This document shows positions 44,246 through 56,787 of a DNA stretch of 64,000 nt, one piece after another. Where the stretch lies: NCBI RefSeq assembly GCF_958298935.1, contig NC_084929.1:31623501-31687500 (forward strand), read 5' to 3'. Every line of letters starts with the position of its first letter. Positions within the stretch are counted from its first letter, which is position 1. Both the position numbers and the translations under genes were made by a program. Under the pieces are notes generated by a model. That model saw nothing but the letters and a program-made list of their open reading frames with translations. It did no database searches and had not been told where the DNA came from. Origin of the DNA: Phragmites australis. Lineage: Eukaryota > Streptophyta > Magnoliopsida > Poales > Poaceae.

Positions 44246-45300
44246 TGTAACACCCTTGTGTTTTAGCCATTTCGAAAATTCATGACAAACATAATATTTT
44301 AAACTATTTCTGAATTTCAGTCAAACTAAAGACCTTAGAATCAATTATGAGCTAAGTATCTCAAACTCCAAATTCAATTTGATAAAATTCAAATCATGCA
44401 CGAAATTATTCGCGCTGCCAGTTGTTTTTCATCCGAATTTTATTGGATCCGTGTTCAAGATTTCAATTTGAATCCAATCATATTTCAAATCCAAAATATC
44501 TAAAAATATCAAATAAATTCTCAACCTCTAATCTCTCTTGGTCTGAACCCCCTTTCCTTTTCCCATGTTCCTTTCCTTCTCCCCGCAGCACAACACGCTA
44601 GGAAGAAAATTCTATAAGACCCGGTCTCACAGAAAGATCCCCCTGATCCATACCACGTGTCCCACTCCTTCCTCTCAGTTGCACGTGTCAACTGTTGGAT
44701 TAAGAAAGGATGACATGGATCAGAATCTCATAGAGATCTTTTGGTGTCGAGTCTCATAGAATTTCCTTCCCGCGTGCCAACCCCATTCTGCACACTACAT
44801 CGCGTGTCCAGTCTAGCGTAGCACCATAGCTCAGTTCGCCCTGCGCATGCGGCGTGCACGCCCACGACGCAAAAGCATCTCACATCTCTCCCCTTTCCTT
44901 CCTCGACCCTCTAACGTGTGGGACCCTATGCTTGGTTGTCATCTTCATCCTCTCGCCACCGTGCAAATAACCAGTCACAGGGGAATCGTTGACGTCGTGC
45001 TTGGCACCAATATCGTGAGGCCCCGTGATAATTTCTTGGACTTCCTCTCCTAGCACTGCCACACCACGAACAAGCTTCTCTGTTTGGCTGCCACCCCTGG
45101 ACACTGGTTCATATCCAGAAAGGCAGAAACCCTAACCACCTCGCTAGCCTACACAAATGGAACCCCCCCCGGCCCCCCTCCTTCCTCCATTCCACTCGCT
45201 TGCCAAAGTTCCTCACGTGCAATTCTTGATTTACTACTTTTTGAAAATAGCCATATGCACTACAAGACTAACAAACTTTCTTGATGGTTTCTTTGCATGT
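44246..45300. mobile_element. Possible LTR fragment (TGTAACACCC start)
   Basis: TGTAACACCCTTGTGTTTTAGCC at 44246 resembles the start of LTRs of grass chromovirus-type gypsy elements, and the AT-rich then CT-rich composition fits. I could not find the 3' end, a second LTR or a target duplication. It may belong to the same insertion as the RT fragment at 40970. No gene is seen in this stretch. Confidence 0.3.
44601..44770. mobile_element. 170-bp MITE related to the one at 1731-1899
   Basis: The ends GGAAGAAAATTCTATAAGAC and GTCTCATAGAATTTCCTTCC are inverted repeats with two mismatches. Length and inner words (GACCCGGTCTCAC, AATCTCATAGAGATC) match the MITE at 1731-1899, so both belong to one family. 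No clear target duplication. Confidence 0.65.
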
Positions 45301-46190
45301 AGCCAGTAGTGTTTGTGGTTTGGTATTTATCATAATTGTGTGTAATTAGTTTATTGGGAATAATAATATTGATAATTCGTTCAAACTATTGGAAAAGATA
45401 TGAATCATAATAGACAAATTACCACCCACTCGAGAAAAATACTAAAGAGTATGAAAAACCGCCGATCACTCTTAAATAACCATTGACAAATATTGAGAAT
45501 ATTGCAGTGACATGAGCTTCTTATTTTGAGTACATCCATGCAAAATTTTAGATGCGAACTAGGTTCATTTGCAAGATGCAAAAATAAAAATTCAGTGCAC
45601 TAACCGTGACAAGTACATTTTTCCTTATAGCACAATTACACCTAAAATTTATTATTTTTATCTCGCAAACATAGTCGAGTTTGCACATAATATTTTGCAT
45701 GGATGTACCACATAACCTGGCCTATATATAATAAATATTTTAATAACTTTTTAGGCCTTCAAGCGAATTTGCAAATTTTCAGATTCTTCAAGGATGTTTT
45801 CACCTTAGTCGCACCCCAAGTTCCCCAGTTTACCTGAACCCACACTTCTTTTCTTTTTTTTCTGATAGCACCTGCTTTCCACTCAAAAGAATATTCATCG
45901 TACATTGTTTAAGAGGAAAAATATTCACGATGAACGGAGGACGCAATCGCCATTTTATAGTTTCGAATAACGGTTCCATGGTGAACATCTCGTGTCACTT
46001 TCTCTCTCTTATATTTCCTCTTGCGAAATACCTTTTTGTTTGAATATGTTGACACGGAGATTCCCCGTCGAATAAAAAAAATTAATGGAACGACGTTGAC
46101 CGGCTCAAGAAATCTTAACATAGGTGCTGACGATTGTCGAGTCTCTCCTGCCCTTTGAAATTACTACCTGAGTGCTGCCGTAGCTAATTA
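45301..46190. other. Intergenic AT-rich sequence with a dispersed repeat
   Basis: No gene is recognised. The part at about 45355-45500 resembles 63505-63630 (shared words CTAAAGAGTNTGAAAA and TCACTC-TAAA), suggesting a diverged dispersed repeat. Confidence 0.45.
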
Positions 46191-46704
46191 CTCTCTTCGT
46201 TCGTTTTAGATGTTGTTTTAACCTTTGAGCATAGTACAAAATACCAATTAATTATTCTACCCTTGACATGTTTTCCTTTCTTAATACTCCAATATCTTGT
46301 TAATATCATATAATCCACCAATCCGTAAACTCTCATTTGATCCAAGTTCTAACCTTCATTGAAAACAATATTTAGACAACCTAAAACATCATCTATTTAT
46401 AAATAAAAGCTACCTCCTACAATGTCAAATATAGATTCATTTAGGTTTATTTTAAATCAAACATTTTTAGTTTTGATCATCAAAAGCTAAAAAAATCATA
46501 TAGATTGATCAACATAAGGTTAATCTTACTAAATTTATCATGAAAAATTCTTTTATAATATTTAACTCTTTCTATTTAAAATGATATATTTTACAGATAT
46601 TACTAGTTAAAATGCTATATTCGAGACTGTGTTAATATCTCATGGATTTATATTGAAATCGGAGAAACTAAATTTCTATAGCATCGTCTATTTAAAAACA
46701 GAGG
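46191..46704. mobile_element. Cluster of Stowaway-like MITEs
   Basis: CTCTCTTCGTTCGTTTTAGATG follows TA at 46191, and its inverted counterpart (ACATCATCTATTTATAAATA...) lies at about 46388-46416. A second pair, CTCTTTCTATTTAAAATGATA (about 46566) and GCATCGTCTATTTAAAAACAGAGG (46681-46704), follows. Both resemble the CTCCCTCCGTTT termini of Stowaway MITEs. The borders are approximate. Confidence 0.5.
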
Positions 46705-47158
46705 TAATATACTCCTTTGTCAGCCTAGTTAGACTTTTGAAGGATGCTAGTTAATTGCATCTCAGGTTTGTTTAATACATGTTTCATAAAAAAAAATACC
46801 TTGTGATAGCAATACGGATTTGAGAAAAAAAATTTGAGAATCCGGATTTGAGATTCTTAATACTGATTGCAAGTCATTCAGAAACACAAGAGGGAGAGCA
46901 GCAGCAACAGATGCAGCAGAATCAGATGCGTAATAGATCACGAAACCAACATCATTTTAATCACTGACAAATCACGCTCGTTAGTGTTCGCTCCACTGGT
47001 CGTTGTCTCCGTAAATCCGCGTCATTTGCAGCCAAAACCCTCGCTGTCTCGCCCCCGTCCCCGTCCCCCTCCCAGTGGTCAGATCGAGCGCAGGCCCGAT
47101 TCGATTCGAGCCGCCGCGGCCGGAAGGAATCACGCGAACCACCCGGAAGCCCTAGGCG

Positions 47159-50060
47159 ATGGCGACCCACCCGGCCTCCCCGACCGCGGACGCCGGCGGC
47201 GACAGGTCGCCGTCCGGGCCGCCGCCGGTTCGCCTGTCCGCGGCGCAGGCGGTGGCGGCGATCCAGCCCAACTCGCCGCGGTACTTCTTCTCGTCGCTCG
47301 CCGCCGCCAACGCCGCGGCTTCCTCCCCTCACCGCCGCATCGCCGTCGCCGTCGACCTCTCCGACGAGTCCGCCTTCGCCGTCAAGTGGGCCGTCCAGAA
47401 CTACCTACGCCCCGGAGACGCCGTCGTGCTGCTCCACGTCCGCCCCACCTCCGTCCTCTACGGCGCCGACTGGGGCTCCATCCCCGTCTCCGTCGAAGAC
47501 GACCTCGACGGCGACGCAACCGAGGGCGCCGGGCCGACGCCCGCCGAGGAGCCCGAGGAGGCGAAGAAGAAGCGGGAGGAGGACTTCGACGCCCTCACGT
47601 CCACCAAGGCGCAGGACCTCGCACAGCCGCTCGTCGCCGCGCAGATCCCCTTCAAGATCCACATCGTTAAGGACCACGACATGAAGGAGCGACTCTGCCT
47701 CGAGGCCGAGCGCCTCGGCTTGTCCGCTATGATAATGGGCAGCCGGGGCTTCGGCGCCTCGCGCAGGGCCGGGAAAGGCAGGCTTGGGAGCGTCAGTGAC
47801 TACTGCGTGCACCACTGCGTCTGCCCCGTGGTGGTTGTGCGCTACCCTGACGATGCCGCGGCAGCAGGTGGAGACGCCCTGGGGGATGAGCTGCGCACAG
47901 TGCCTGAGGATGAGCCTGTGTATCATGAGGCCCCAGAGGGGCAGAAAGGTCTGTCCGTTTGCTTGATCTTGTACTTCTTACTGCATTTGTTGTTTGGTTA
48001 GTTTTCCATGAAGTAGTGTATGAAATGATTTGACATACTTGGGTATTTGATGGCAATGACAAATTAGATGAAGAGGATTGCTAGTAAACTGGCATATCGC
48101 ATTAGAAGTGTAGAGCTAATTTAGTAAGAAAGGCTCGTCTAGAGTGTCTGATACTTTTGTGTTGATATTGCAATAGAAGTGCCCGTCTGAATATCTGGAC
48201 TTGTTTTATAGCGTTCCAATAGAGGCCTAACTTTATCATTTTCACTTCACAAGTAAATCCAAGCAAAATCAATGACCTGACAGTTGTCCTGTAGACATCA
48301 CAATGTTTATATGGCAAATTCATAGCCTGATAGAAGTGCCAGATCACAAATAGCTCACCTCTAATGTTGTGAATTGGCACACCAGTGCAACTAATAGTGG
48401 TGTGTGAAACCATAATGTACATTGTTGTATTGTTCTGTATAAGTCAATTTTTCCATGTCTGTAATATTTGTTGTCTTGCCTTTGGCGTTTCATGCCATGT
48501 ACGAGGGATAAGCAAGTTTACTTATGTTTTGGTACAGAACATTGGGACTACCTCATGAAGGGGCTTGGGCCTTCTATTTATGTGTAAAGACACAATAGTT
48601 ATGTTTATGCATATCATGCAAAAAGGGGATTGCAGCAAGTACTAAATCACAAACCTCAATAGAAACATTAGCGTAGACTGTACATAATAGTTGTATAGGT
48701 ATCAGAAGTGTTGGCTGCTTGATATTACTAGTCGCTGTTCTGTTTGTTCACCTTTATGTTTATCCTTAGAAAATCGTGATCAAAACTAATTGTGCTAGTA
48801 CATATCGAGGAATGAACTGAGGTCTTGCTTTGTTCTATTTAATTTAACTCCATGGGACAGAATGCCCAGGTAGAGGTCTTTGTTTTATGTTCCTGCATGC
48901 CATCGTTCTATGAAACCTTCTGTGAAGAAGCTAAAGTCTGCGAGGGATGACTAAACATGCTTATAAGTTTTCAAGAGCTTACATGCTATTGGAAGAAGTT
49001 TGAGGCTTATATAGTTTGGTCAGTTTTTTGCCTGATATGTTTACTCATAAGGTAAGCCTAATCTAAGGCTAGGCCATGCAGCAATATTGACCGGTGAGCT
49101 ATTGCTTTGTGCCATCAGCCCAAAGTCACAATTGTTGTATTCACGCTAAAACATAATGGATTGGAAAAGCTATTTGTGTGTACTCTTTTAACTAGCCAGA
49201 TGAATACGTTCAAATATTGAATTCAGTCTTTCTATATATTTCCTTGAATTGTTTTAGCTTAAACAGATAGCTGTACTATGCACACAATTATCTTTCGTTT
49301 GGCATTAAATAACTTTTTAGTTGAGATCACCTTTCATTCTTTCACACATCTACCATTGTGCATCCTTATGGCTCTGTGTCAACATTTCTGCAATCAGTAG
49401 ATGTCTACAGTATCAAATGACTTACAGATATATACACAAACTTGCCATACATCTTTATCATTCTAGTGTAGTTTAGACTATTTGCACCTTTGCTTTTACC
49501 AAACAAATGATGAACTAATTGATGTAGCGACCAAGATGCATGGACATCTACACGCAGCCTCTCTTGTTCCCTCATGATATTGAAAATACCTACTTAAACT
49601 TAGGTGAGTGTTCTCTTTCTTATGTGTAAGTCAGATCTCAAAGTGCAAAGCCCTTTAGAAGCAGGGGGCAGGGTATACATTGGCTATGTTCCAGAAAGAA
49701 GCCTAGATGAGAATTAAGATTTAAGAACCTACGGATACACATGAAACTGTGTCCTTTCATGCTAGATCCTTTGATTCAGCATAGCTACCAGAAAACAAAA
49801 GGAGTCCCAGACACATGAAACATTGTCATATTCTGCATCCCGCTATAGAATGCTCTGTTTCTCTTAATTAGGGATCCATAGACATTGTGAACTGTTCCTT
49901 ACCATTTTCATGTGAATTATTTTCAGCTCACGTCTTTTCTTTCCTTACATTTCCCCTGTTGAACTACTGGCAATATGCTGTCACGTTGATTGACCAGTTG
50001 TTTACTTGCATATGCCTCGAACGTGACTTGATTTTCCCCTCCTCTGTTACAGAAAAGTGA
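47159..50060 (+). CDS. Universal stress protein (UspA-fold) family protein, PHOS32-like
   Basis: Exon 1 (47159-47948) encodes 263 residues. A phase-1 intron of 2.1 kb (47949-50052, ending CTCTGTTACAG) is followed by only eight coding bases giving Glu-Lys-stop, total 265 aa. An alanine/proline-rich N-terminus precedes RIAVAVDLSDESAFAVKWAV (about 61-80), the beta1-alpha1 start of the USP fold. The C-terminal half has the ATP-binding loop MGSRGFGASRRAGKGRLGSV (193-212; G-2X-G-9X-G-S) and ends with the CPVVVVRYP strand. The Asp in the first strand and the complete loop fit ATP-binding plant USPs of the PHOS32/34 group, which are phosphorylated after elicitor treatment. An acidic loop (DDLDGDATEGAG) interrupts the fold. 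The upstream leader is CG-rich. The tiny second exon is the least certain part, since an acceptor elsewhere in the intron cannot be excluded. Confidence 0.87.
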
Positions 50061-50960
50061 GTTAACATGAGTGGAGAAAGCGAGGCTTCCACGGTGGCGA
50101 TCCCTATGCAACATGAGTGGCTCCTTCGTCCACTCTGCCTTGCATCTTTGTGTTTGTATCAGAAGTTGTAGATTATGAACTAGTCTTTGTTGCTCTGCTT
50201 TGTGACTTTTTTTATATTAGTAAAACGGAAACTATGTTCCTGCGTATATGAATCACTGTAAGCCTGTTTCTGCTTGGCTAGCTGCTTCATCTGGCTAGTG
50301 GCTACTGAGCATTGTGGTCGCTTGATCGTCCAGTCTCTCGTGCTTAGGGATGAAAACGGTTAGAAATGATCAGATAATGTTCTAAATTATTTTCACTTTT
50401 ATATTTGTTCTCGGAATTAAGATTGGAAACGATAATGTCAGAAACGATTACGATATTGAAGATTTATAAGAATATGACTCATAGCAAATGTCTATACCAC
50501 TGATAAGATATGTTTAAGCCTTAACTTGATTATACAATGATATAACTCATAACTCGTTCATATAACGACACTAGTTTTAATTTAAGTACTTGAATAAATT
50601 ATAACTTGATCATATAAGATACAATATATTCAAACTAGATAATTTATAATTTATATAATATATTAATACTATAATATAAAACTATTCTATAAGTACGATA
50701 AAATGTGCTACAACATAAAAATTAAAAAAAAACTCATCTATTACGAAATGTACTACAACATGTACCAGGTAGTCATCTTACTATTTTCTAAGGCATCTTC
50801 CTTGTATGGAGTTAAGGTCTATAAAAATTAGAATGATATGAATATGGAAAAACAAAAAATATTTAGAGTTTACTTGAAAAACTCCGCTGAAATATGTATT
50901 TTGAAAATACAATCGAAAATCAGGCTAGATTGTTTTTTATTTTGTTTTCATATTCGCCGG

Positions 50961-52455
50961 TGTAGTGAAAATAACCCTATTAAGTCATGACTATGATTTT
51001 GGTAATTGATAACAGCATAGTCATTAGGATTAATATGTTTATCAAGAATATATTTAGTAGGTCTCATAGATGTAATATATGAAGAAGGTATCACAACTGG
51101 GATAAAGTTTGGTTGAATTGGAGAAGTTTCAGAAAAAATAACTACACTATAAGGTCCGGCGCAGAGGAGTCGTGAATGTTGGAGTGTTTTCTTACTGGTC
51201 TTTTTACACGCTGGATGATCTAATGATGTGGAGATACGAACGTTAGAGTATTTTTAAGTTGAAGCCCAAGGATGGTACACATCGTAAGGTCCGACGATCA
51301 ATAGTATGCACGCCGGAGTATACGTCGGAGCATTTGTTACAGAGAAGATGTCAAAGTCCGGTTTTGTGTAGCTTAACACGTCGGATGGTCCGGCGATTAA
51401 TCACAGCAACGCCGAAGTATTTTGCACTAAGGAAGATGCGGGATGGCTCAGTTGATACGCTGAAAGGTCCGACGATGGAGCTGGTAAACACGCCGGAGCA
51501 TTCAGTGTTCATATTGGTTTTGAGTGGAGTTCTAACGGGAAGTTTTTGGAAGGTGTACACACCGAATGTTCCAGTGAGTATAATCTATCTACACCGGAAC
51601 ATCCAGTGTACACAGAGAATTTGAGCCGTTAGGGCAATGACTAGTCTACGGGGTTGAGGCTATAAATACCCCTCCACTCAGTCATTTGAAGGTACTGGAG
51701 TCTAGAGAAACCCATATACACTTAAGAAGACATCCTAACCATCAAAATACTTAAAGTGTTCATATAAGGCGATTAAGCACATCATTAGAGTGATTAGTGC
51801 TTATAGGCCTAGAGAGAAATATTGCTAATGCTGCAACCTAGAGAGCGGATCAATAAGTGATCCAACCATGTACCGAGAGGCACGCTAACACCTTGGAGTC
51901 TTTGTGACTTGCCAGTAACTCGCTAACCCTCCGACTTAGTGTGGAACGGTGGCAAGAAGATTGTGCGGGGACGCGAAGACCCTTATCTTTATGACTAAAG
52001 CTCCAAAATAAAGACGACGTACAAGTGACCGGAAGAGAGGTTAGTGGTGAGACCTCGCCTTGGTGGCTTGATGGTTCATCATACTTGAGGCCTTGTCTTG
52101 GTGACTTGGTAGCTCAAGAGCCGTGACCGGAAGAGACTTAGCGACCGAGAGCATATCATTTGTGGAGCTCCAACGTAGACTAGGGGTGGCTTGTGTGCCA
52201 TCGATACCACGGGATAAAACCTTGTGCTGACTTTGTCTATCTACCTTATTTACGTTTCCGCATTTACATAATTGCAATTAACCTTACTAGAGTAGATTGC
52301 AATCCTCTTGAGTGGTAGAGTAGACACACTAGATAAACCTAGAGCACATTTAGATAGAAATTGAGATAGATTTATCTTGTGAAGTTTTTGGAGCCACTAG
52401 TTTTTAGGTGTCCTATTTCACCCCCTCCCCTCTTAGGATGTCACTGTTTCTCACA
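50961..52455 (+). repeat. Copia 5' LTR
   Basis: Starts TGTAGTGAAAATAACCCTAT. It contains many copies of a GGTCCGGCG/CGCCGGAG-type word and the leader GGCTATAAATACCCCTCC (about 51656), whose TATAAATA is the likely LTR promoter. Confidence 0.8.
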
Positions 52456-52539
52456 ATTGATATCAAAGGTTTGTGCTCGTGATAGATTTAACATCCTAGA
52501 TTTGTGACGTCCGGGGTTAAAGATAGATACCCATAGCAC

Positions 52540-53480
52540 TCCACATTTCAACGGCACTAATTTCCTCAGATGAAAAATTCTAATAACTTATTATTTACAA
52601 GCTAAAAGTTTAGGTGTTTGAAGAGTCACCGAAAAAGGAATGAGATCGCGTGTCATCAACAAGGAGAGACAATTAGATATATTGACAAAGTGTATCCTTT
52701 TATCATTTTTATATGTTGATATATTTAATCATGTATATTCTCTCACCAATGCATATGATATTTGGACTAGTCTCATTGAAATACAAGAATGCACAAATGA
52801 TATGCACAATGAGAAATACCATGTGCTAGTCTCCAAGCTCAATAGTATCAACCAATTTGCTCATAAAAATGCTAATGACATATACCCACATTTGAATATT
52901 CTTGTCAATAAGATCAATGTGCTAGGTTTGACGCAAATTGAGGATGCTCAAGTGGTGAGAAAAATACTTCAATCTTTTCTTCCAAAGTACAAGCTAATTG
53001 TCTCCATCATCTATAACAACCATGATATGGGCAAAATAACTCCAAACTAAGTTCTCGGTAAGATCATCACCCATGAGATGACCATAAACATAAGAGTTGA
53101 AGCTTCTACCCCATCCGACGTCAAAAACCTTACCCTCATAAGCAAGCAAGCACTATGCTCACACATGAAAGCAAAAATGAGGAGACAAGAGAAAGAGTCA
53201 AGCTAAAGCAAAAATGATGATGATCAAGATGAAGAGAGCGATGAAAAAGATGAGCAAAGTACCTCAAGTGATGAAGAGATATATCCCAAGGTCGTCAAGC
53301 TCGTCTCACAATTGGAGAAGAACATGAAAAAGATAAATGCCAAAATTGATCATCCAATCTTCATGAAAGACTTGGTCAAAATAATTAATCATATTAAAAA
53401 AGAAAAGAAGACCAAGAACAAGAGGAAGACATTCATGCTACCCTTGTTTTTAATTATAAACAATTATCGAGCAAATTTGA
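52540..53480 (+). pseudogene. Copia gag remnant
   Basis: The plus-strand frame gives HFNGTNF near 52545, then AYDIWTSLIEIQECTNDMHN, NILVNKINVLGLTQIEDAQV and VVRKILQSFLPKYKLIV. After an in-frame TAA (53048), VLGKIITHEM follows, as in copia gag (UBN2-type) proteins, and a lysine-rich tail (PIFMKDLVKIINHIKKEKK). No zinc knuckle was found. Several stops and frameshifts are present. Confidence 0.75.
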
Positions 53481-53907
53481 ATTGCTAAGCAAGGAGCATA
53501 AAGACCTTAAGGAAAAATTTAAGTTCATTGGATATCAATCTAAGGTTTTTTGAAGCAATCTACATCTCTCTTTAATTTCAATCCTAAGATGCTTTCACTT
53601 CTCGTGATGATTTAATTATTACATCTAGCTCACCCATTTGCAATAAGATATGTATTGAGAATATTTTTTTTCTAAAACCATCTAATAAAATTATTGCACA
53701 AGAAAATAATGAGCTTAAGTAAAAAGGGAGATATAATGTTGGTAAAAATATGGTTGTCCTTACAATTGGTATTATAATTTATTCTCACCATGCATCCAAG
53801 CAAATAGATATGGTCTTGTGAACTTTTAAAATCATGTATTTTCTTAATTGGTATCATTTTCCTCTTGCTTTGGTTATGTTGTCATCAATCATCAAAAATA
53901 GGTAGAT

Positions 53908-55402
53908 TGTAGCGAAAATGATCCTATTAGGTTATGATTGTGATTTTGATGATTGATAATATAGTTATTGGAACTAACATTTTTATCAATAATATATATT
54001 AGTAGGTCTCATAGATGCAATACATGAATAAGCCACTGCAATCGGGACAAGGTTTGGTTGAATTAGAGAAGTCTCAGAAAAAATGATTATACCAGAAGGT
54101 TAGGCGTAGAGGAGTTGTGAACGCCGGAGTGTTTTCTTGCCTGATGTTTTTATACGCTGGATGATCCGATGATGTGGAGATATGAACGCCGGACCATTTC
54201 TAAGTTGAAGCTCAAAGATGGTACACGCCGTAAGGTCCGACGATTAGTAGTATGCATACCGGAATATATACTGGATCATTTGTTGCAGCGAAGATGTCAA
54301 AGTACAGTTTAGTGTAGTTTAACACGCTGGATGGTCCAGTGATGAAGCAAAGTAACACTGGAGAATTTTGTACTGAGGAAGACGCAAGATGGCTCAGTTA
54401 AACATGCTGGAAGGTCTGTGATGCAGCTGGTGAACATGCAGGAGTATCCGGTGTTCACATTGGTTTTGAGTGAAATTTCAACATTTAGTTTTTGGAAGGT
54501 CTACACGTTGGATGTTTTGATGAGTACAGTTTATCTACACCGGAACATCTGGCGTATACCGAGAATTTGAGCCATTGGGGCAATGGCCAGTCCGCAAGGT
54601 TGATACTATAAATACCCCTCTACTCAGTCATCTGAAGGTGTTGAAGTCTAGAGAAGCTCATATACTCTTGAGAAGACATCTAAGCCATTAAAATGCTTAA
54701 AGTGTTTATCCAAGGCTTTTAACCACATCATTAGAGAGTGATTAGTGCTTATAGGTCTAGAGAGAATTGTTGATATGTGCTACAACATAGAGAGTGGATT
54801 AAGGAGTGATCCAACCATGTACCAAGGGGTACGTCGGTACCTTAGAGTCTTGGTAACTCGTCGATAACTTATTAACCCTCCAACTTGTTGTAGAGCGGCG
54901 GCAAGAAGATTATGCAGGGACGCGAAAGCTCTTGTCTTTGTGACTAAAACTTTGAAGTGAAGACGGTGTAAAGTGATCAGAAGAGATGTTAGTGGTGAGA
55001 CCTCGCCTTGATGGCTTAGTGGCTCATCGTGCTTGAGGCCTTATCTTGGTGACTTGGTAGCTCAAGAGCTGTGACCGAAAGAGACTTGTCGATCGGAAGC
55101 ATATCCTTTGTGAAGTTTCAATATGGACTAGAGGTGGTTTGTATACTACTGATATCATGGGATAAAAATCTTTTATGTCGAGTTTGTCTCTCTACCTTAT
55201 TTACGTTTTCGTATTTATATACGTGTAACTTACCTCGCTAGAGTATGATACAATCATCTTGAGCGATAGAGTAGACACACTAGATAATTTTAGAGTATAT
55301 TTAGATAGAAATTGGGATGAGTTTATCTTATGAAGTTTTTAAGCCGTTAGTTTTTAAATGTTCTAATTCATCTTCTCTCTTAGTACGTCATCGTTCCTCA
55401 CA
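53908..55402 (+). repeat. Copia 3' LTR
   Basis: Starts TGTAGCGAAAATGATCCTAT and is collinear with 50961-52455 along its full length, with scattered transitions. Its TATAAATACCCCTC box lies at about 54608. Confidence 0.8.
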
Positions 55403-55792
55403 GTCGATTCGGAATCGGTCCAATTTTATATAAGTTCTAAATAAATCGAAAACGATCAAAAATTTGGAAAACGGCGTTGAACTATTCCGAATTTTTCTAT
55501 TCCGTTTTCAACCCTACTCGTACTATACTGCTGTGTCTTCAGGACTGAACGGTGGATTCTCGGGCTACCGAGATTGTGAACTGATTGATATACATCCATC
55601 AGGTGCTTTGTGTTGCTTAGACTGGAGTCTGCACCGGAGTTGTTTCTGAAAATTTGAGGAATGGAAAGAACCAAGAGAATGAACCATAAGACATGCATCC
55701 AGTTCATAGTGTCGTTCGTTCTCGTGGTACGTCTTATGGTGTCCAAGGCAAACGGAGATAGAGAATAGTAGGGGAAGGGAGTACAGCTAGGG

Positions 55793-55985
55793 ATGAAAAC
55801 AAAAGGTAAATCTCGGTATTCCAAGATGTTTTCGAACTTTTCCAACCACAAAAGTTGAAAACAATATATAGGAAAAAATGTAAATAGAAACGAGAAAATT
55901 TTGTAGAAACGATAGCGAAAATGATTTAGACCATTTTCGAGTTCTTCCGTTTTAAACCAGAAATTACCATTGAAATTCTCGAATC
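55793..55985. mobile_element. Fragment of a second hAT-like element
   Basis: TAGGGATGAAAACAAAAGG at 55794 repeats the terminus seen at 50345 and is followed by the same kind of GAAAACG/GTTTTCG-rich text. No matching right end was found, so it is taken as a truncated copy. Confidence 0.45.
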
Positions 55986-56787
55986 TCCTTCCCAATCCAC
56001 CCACAGCTCAACATACAACAAACCTCCTTCGGTCCCTCGTGTCATGTACTCCCGTATATCTAATTGCTCGGGCTCCCACCCTCCCGTGTGTCCACCCTAG
56101 TTGGCCAGCGGCCAACGCCAATCCAAATCCTAGAGAGACGGTCGCCAGAGACAGGCAGTACCACTTCGGGATAACAATATAGCAGCTCGGTGACAACAGC
56201 ACCAAGCAGTAGCGTGGGATGGCATTGGGAGCCTCAGCTTCGTCATTGGCAGCGATCATTACCGGCGGAGCGACGAGGCATTGATGGCTTCAACACCACC
56301 GCAATCAACTCCGGCGGCGAATGGCAGACGCGACAAAGCTTCAATTTTGAGGGGGATTCAGCGGTGGTCGGCCTTATCTAATCGAGCCGAGGAAGATTTG
56401 AATCGGATTTGGTTTGAGATAAGATGGGGATTCAATCGGGGACTCGATGCTGATCTCATTTGATGGATTCTAATGGTTTTCTTCTAGTATGGATGTCAGA
56501 TTCGGATGGATTTCCGGGAGCTGCTTTTGTTTCGGTTCATAGAGATAGAGGGGCTTAGAGAGAAGGCGCGAGCAGCTGGCTGGGCACAGCGAGGAGAGGC
56601 AGATCAAAAACAGCATGGGCCATCCCACACTAGGCGTGTGGGCCGAGCTAACAGGAAGGAGTGTGCAGCCAGCGCAGGCAGGAGCAGGTATGGGACGAGC
56701 CAGGACAAAACATACTCATTACTGTGTAATACTTTTCCCTTTTTTCTCACTCTCTTATCATTTGTTATATAGATATTTGTCGCATAA
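55986..56787. other. Unresolved region with a GC-richer patch
   Basis: About 56180-56460 is locally GC-richer with GGCGGCGAATGG-like words, like a 5' gene fragment, but no frame with known motifs or splice sites was seen on either strand. Confidence 0.35.

Larger units (their letters stand above)
50961..55402 (+). mobile_element. Gag-only copia LTR retrotransposon, 4.4 kb
   Basis: LTRs at 50961-52455 and 53908-55402 have equal length (1495 bp), begin TGTAG and end CTCACA. The internal part is only 1452 bp. After the left LTR, ATTGATATCAAAGGTTTGTGCTC is a decayed initiator-tRNA-Met primer site (TTGGTATCAGAGC type); before the right LTR, AAAAATAGGTAGAT is a decayed polypurine tract. Inside there is a gag remnant and no protease, integrase or reverse transcriptase. 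The target site may be GCCGG/GTCGA (three of five bases identical, both changes transitions). The LTRs differ visibly at many positions, so the insertion is old. Confidence 0.85.
50345..55516. mobile_element. Non-autonomous hAT element interrupted by a copia element
   Basis: The left end TAGGGATGAAAACGG (50345) and the right end CCGTTTTCAACCCTA (55502-55516) are inverted repeats resembling the CAGGGATGAAA termini of Ac/hAT elements. The flanking 8-mers CTCGTGCT (50337-50344) and CTCGTACT (55517-55524) are a target duplication with one mismatch. Without the copia insertion the element is 730 bp (50345-50960 plus 55403-55516) and has no coding capacity. Confidence 0.8.

Noticed and set aside
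55456..56004. 182-codon minus-strand frame as a gene
   Set aside because: It spans the right end of one hAT element and the start of another hAT fragment; the apparent protein is translated repeat.
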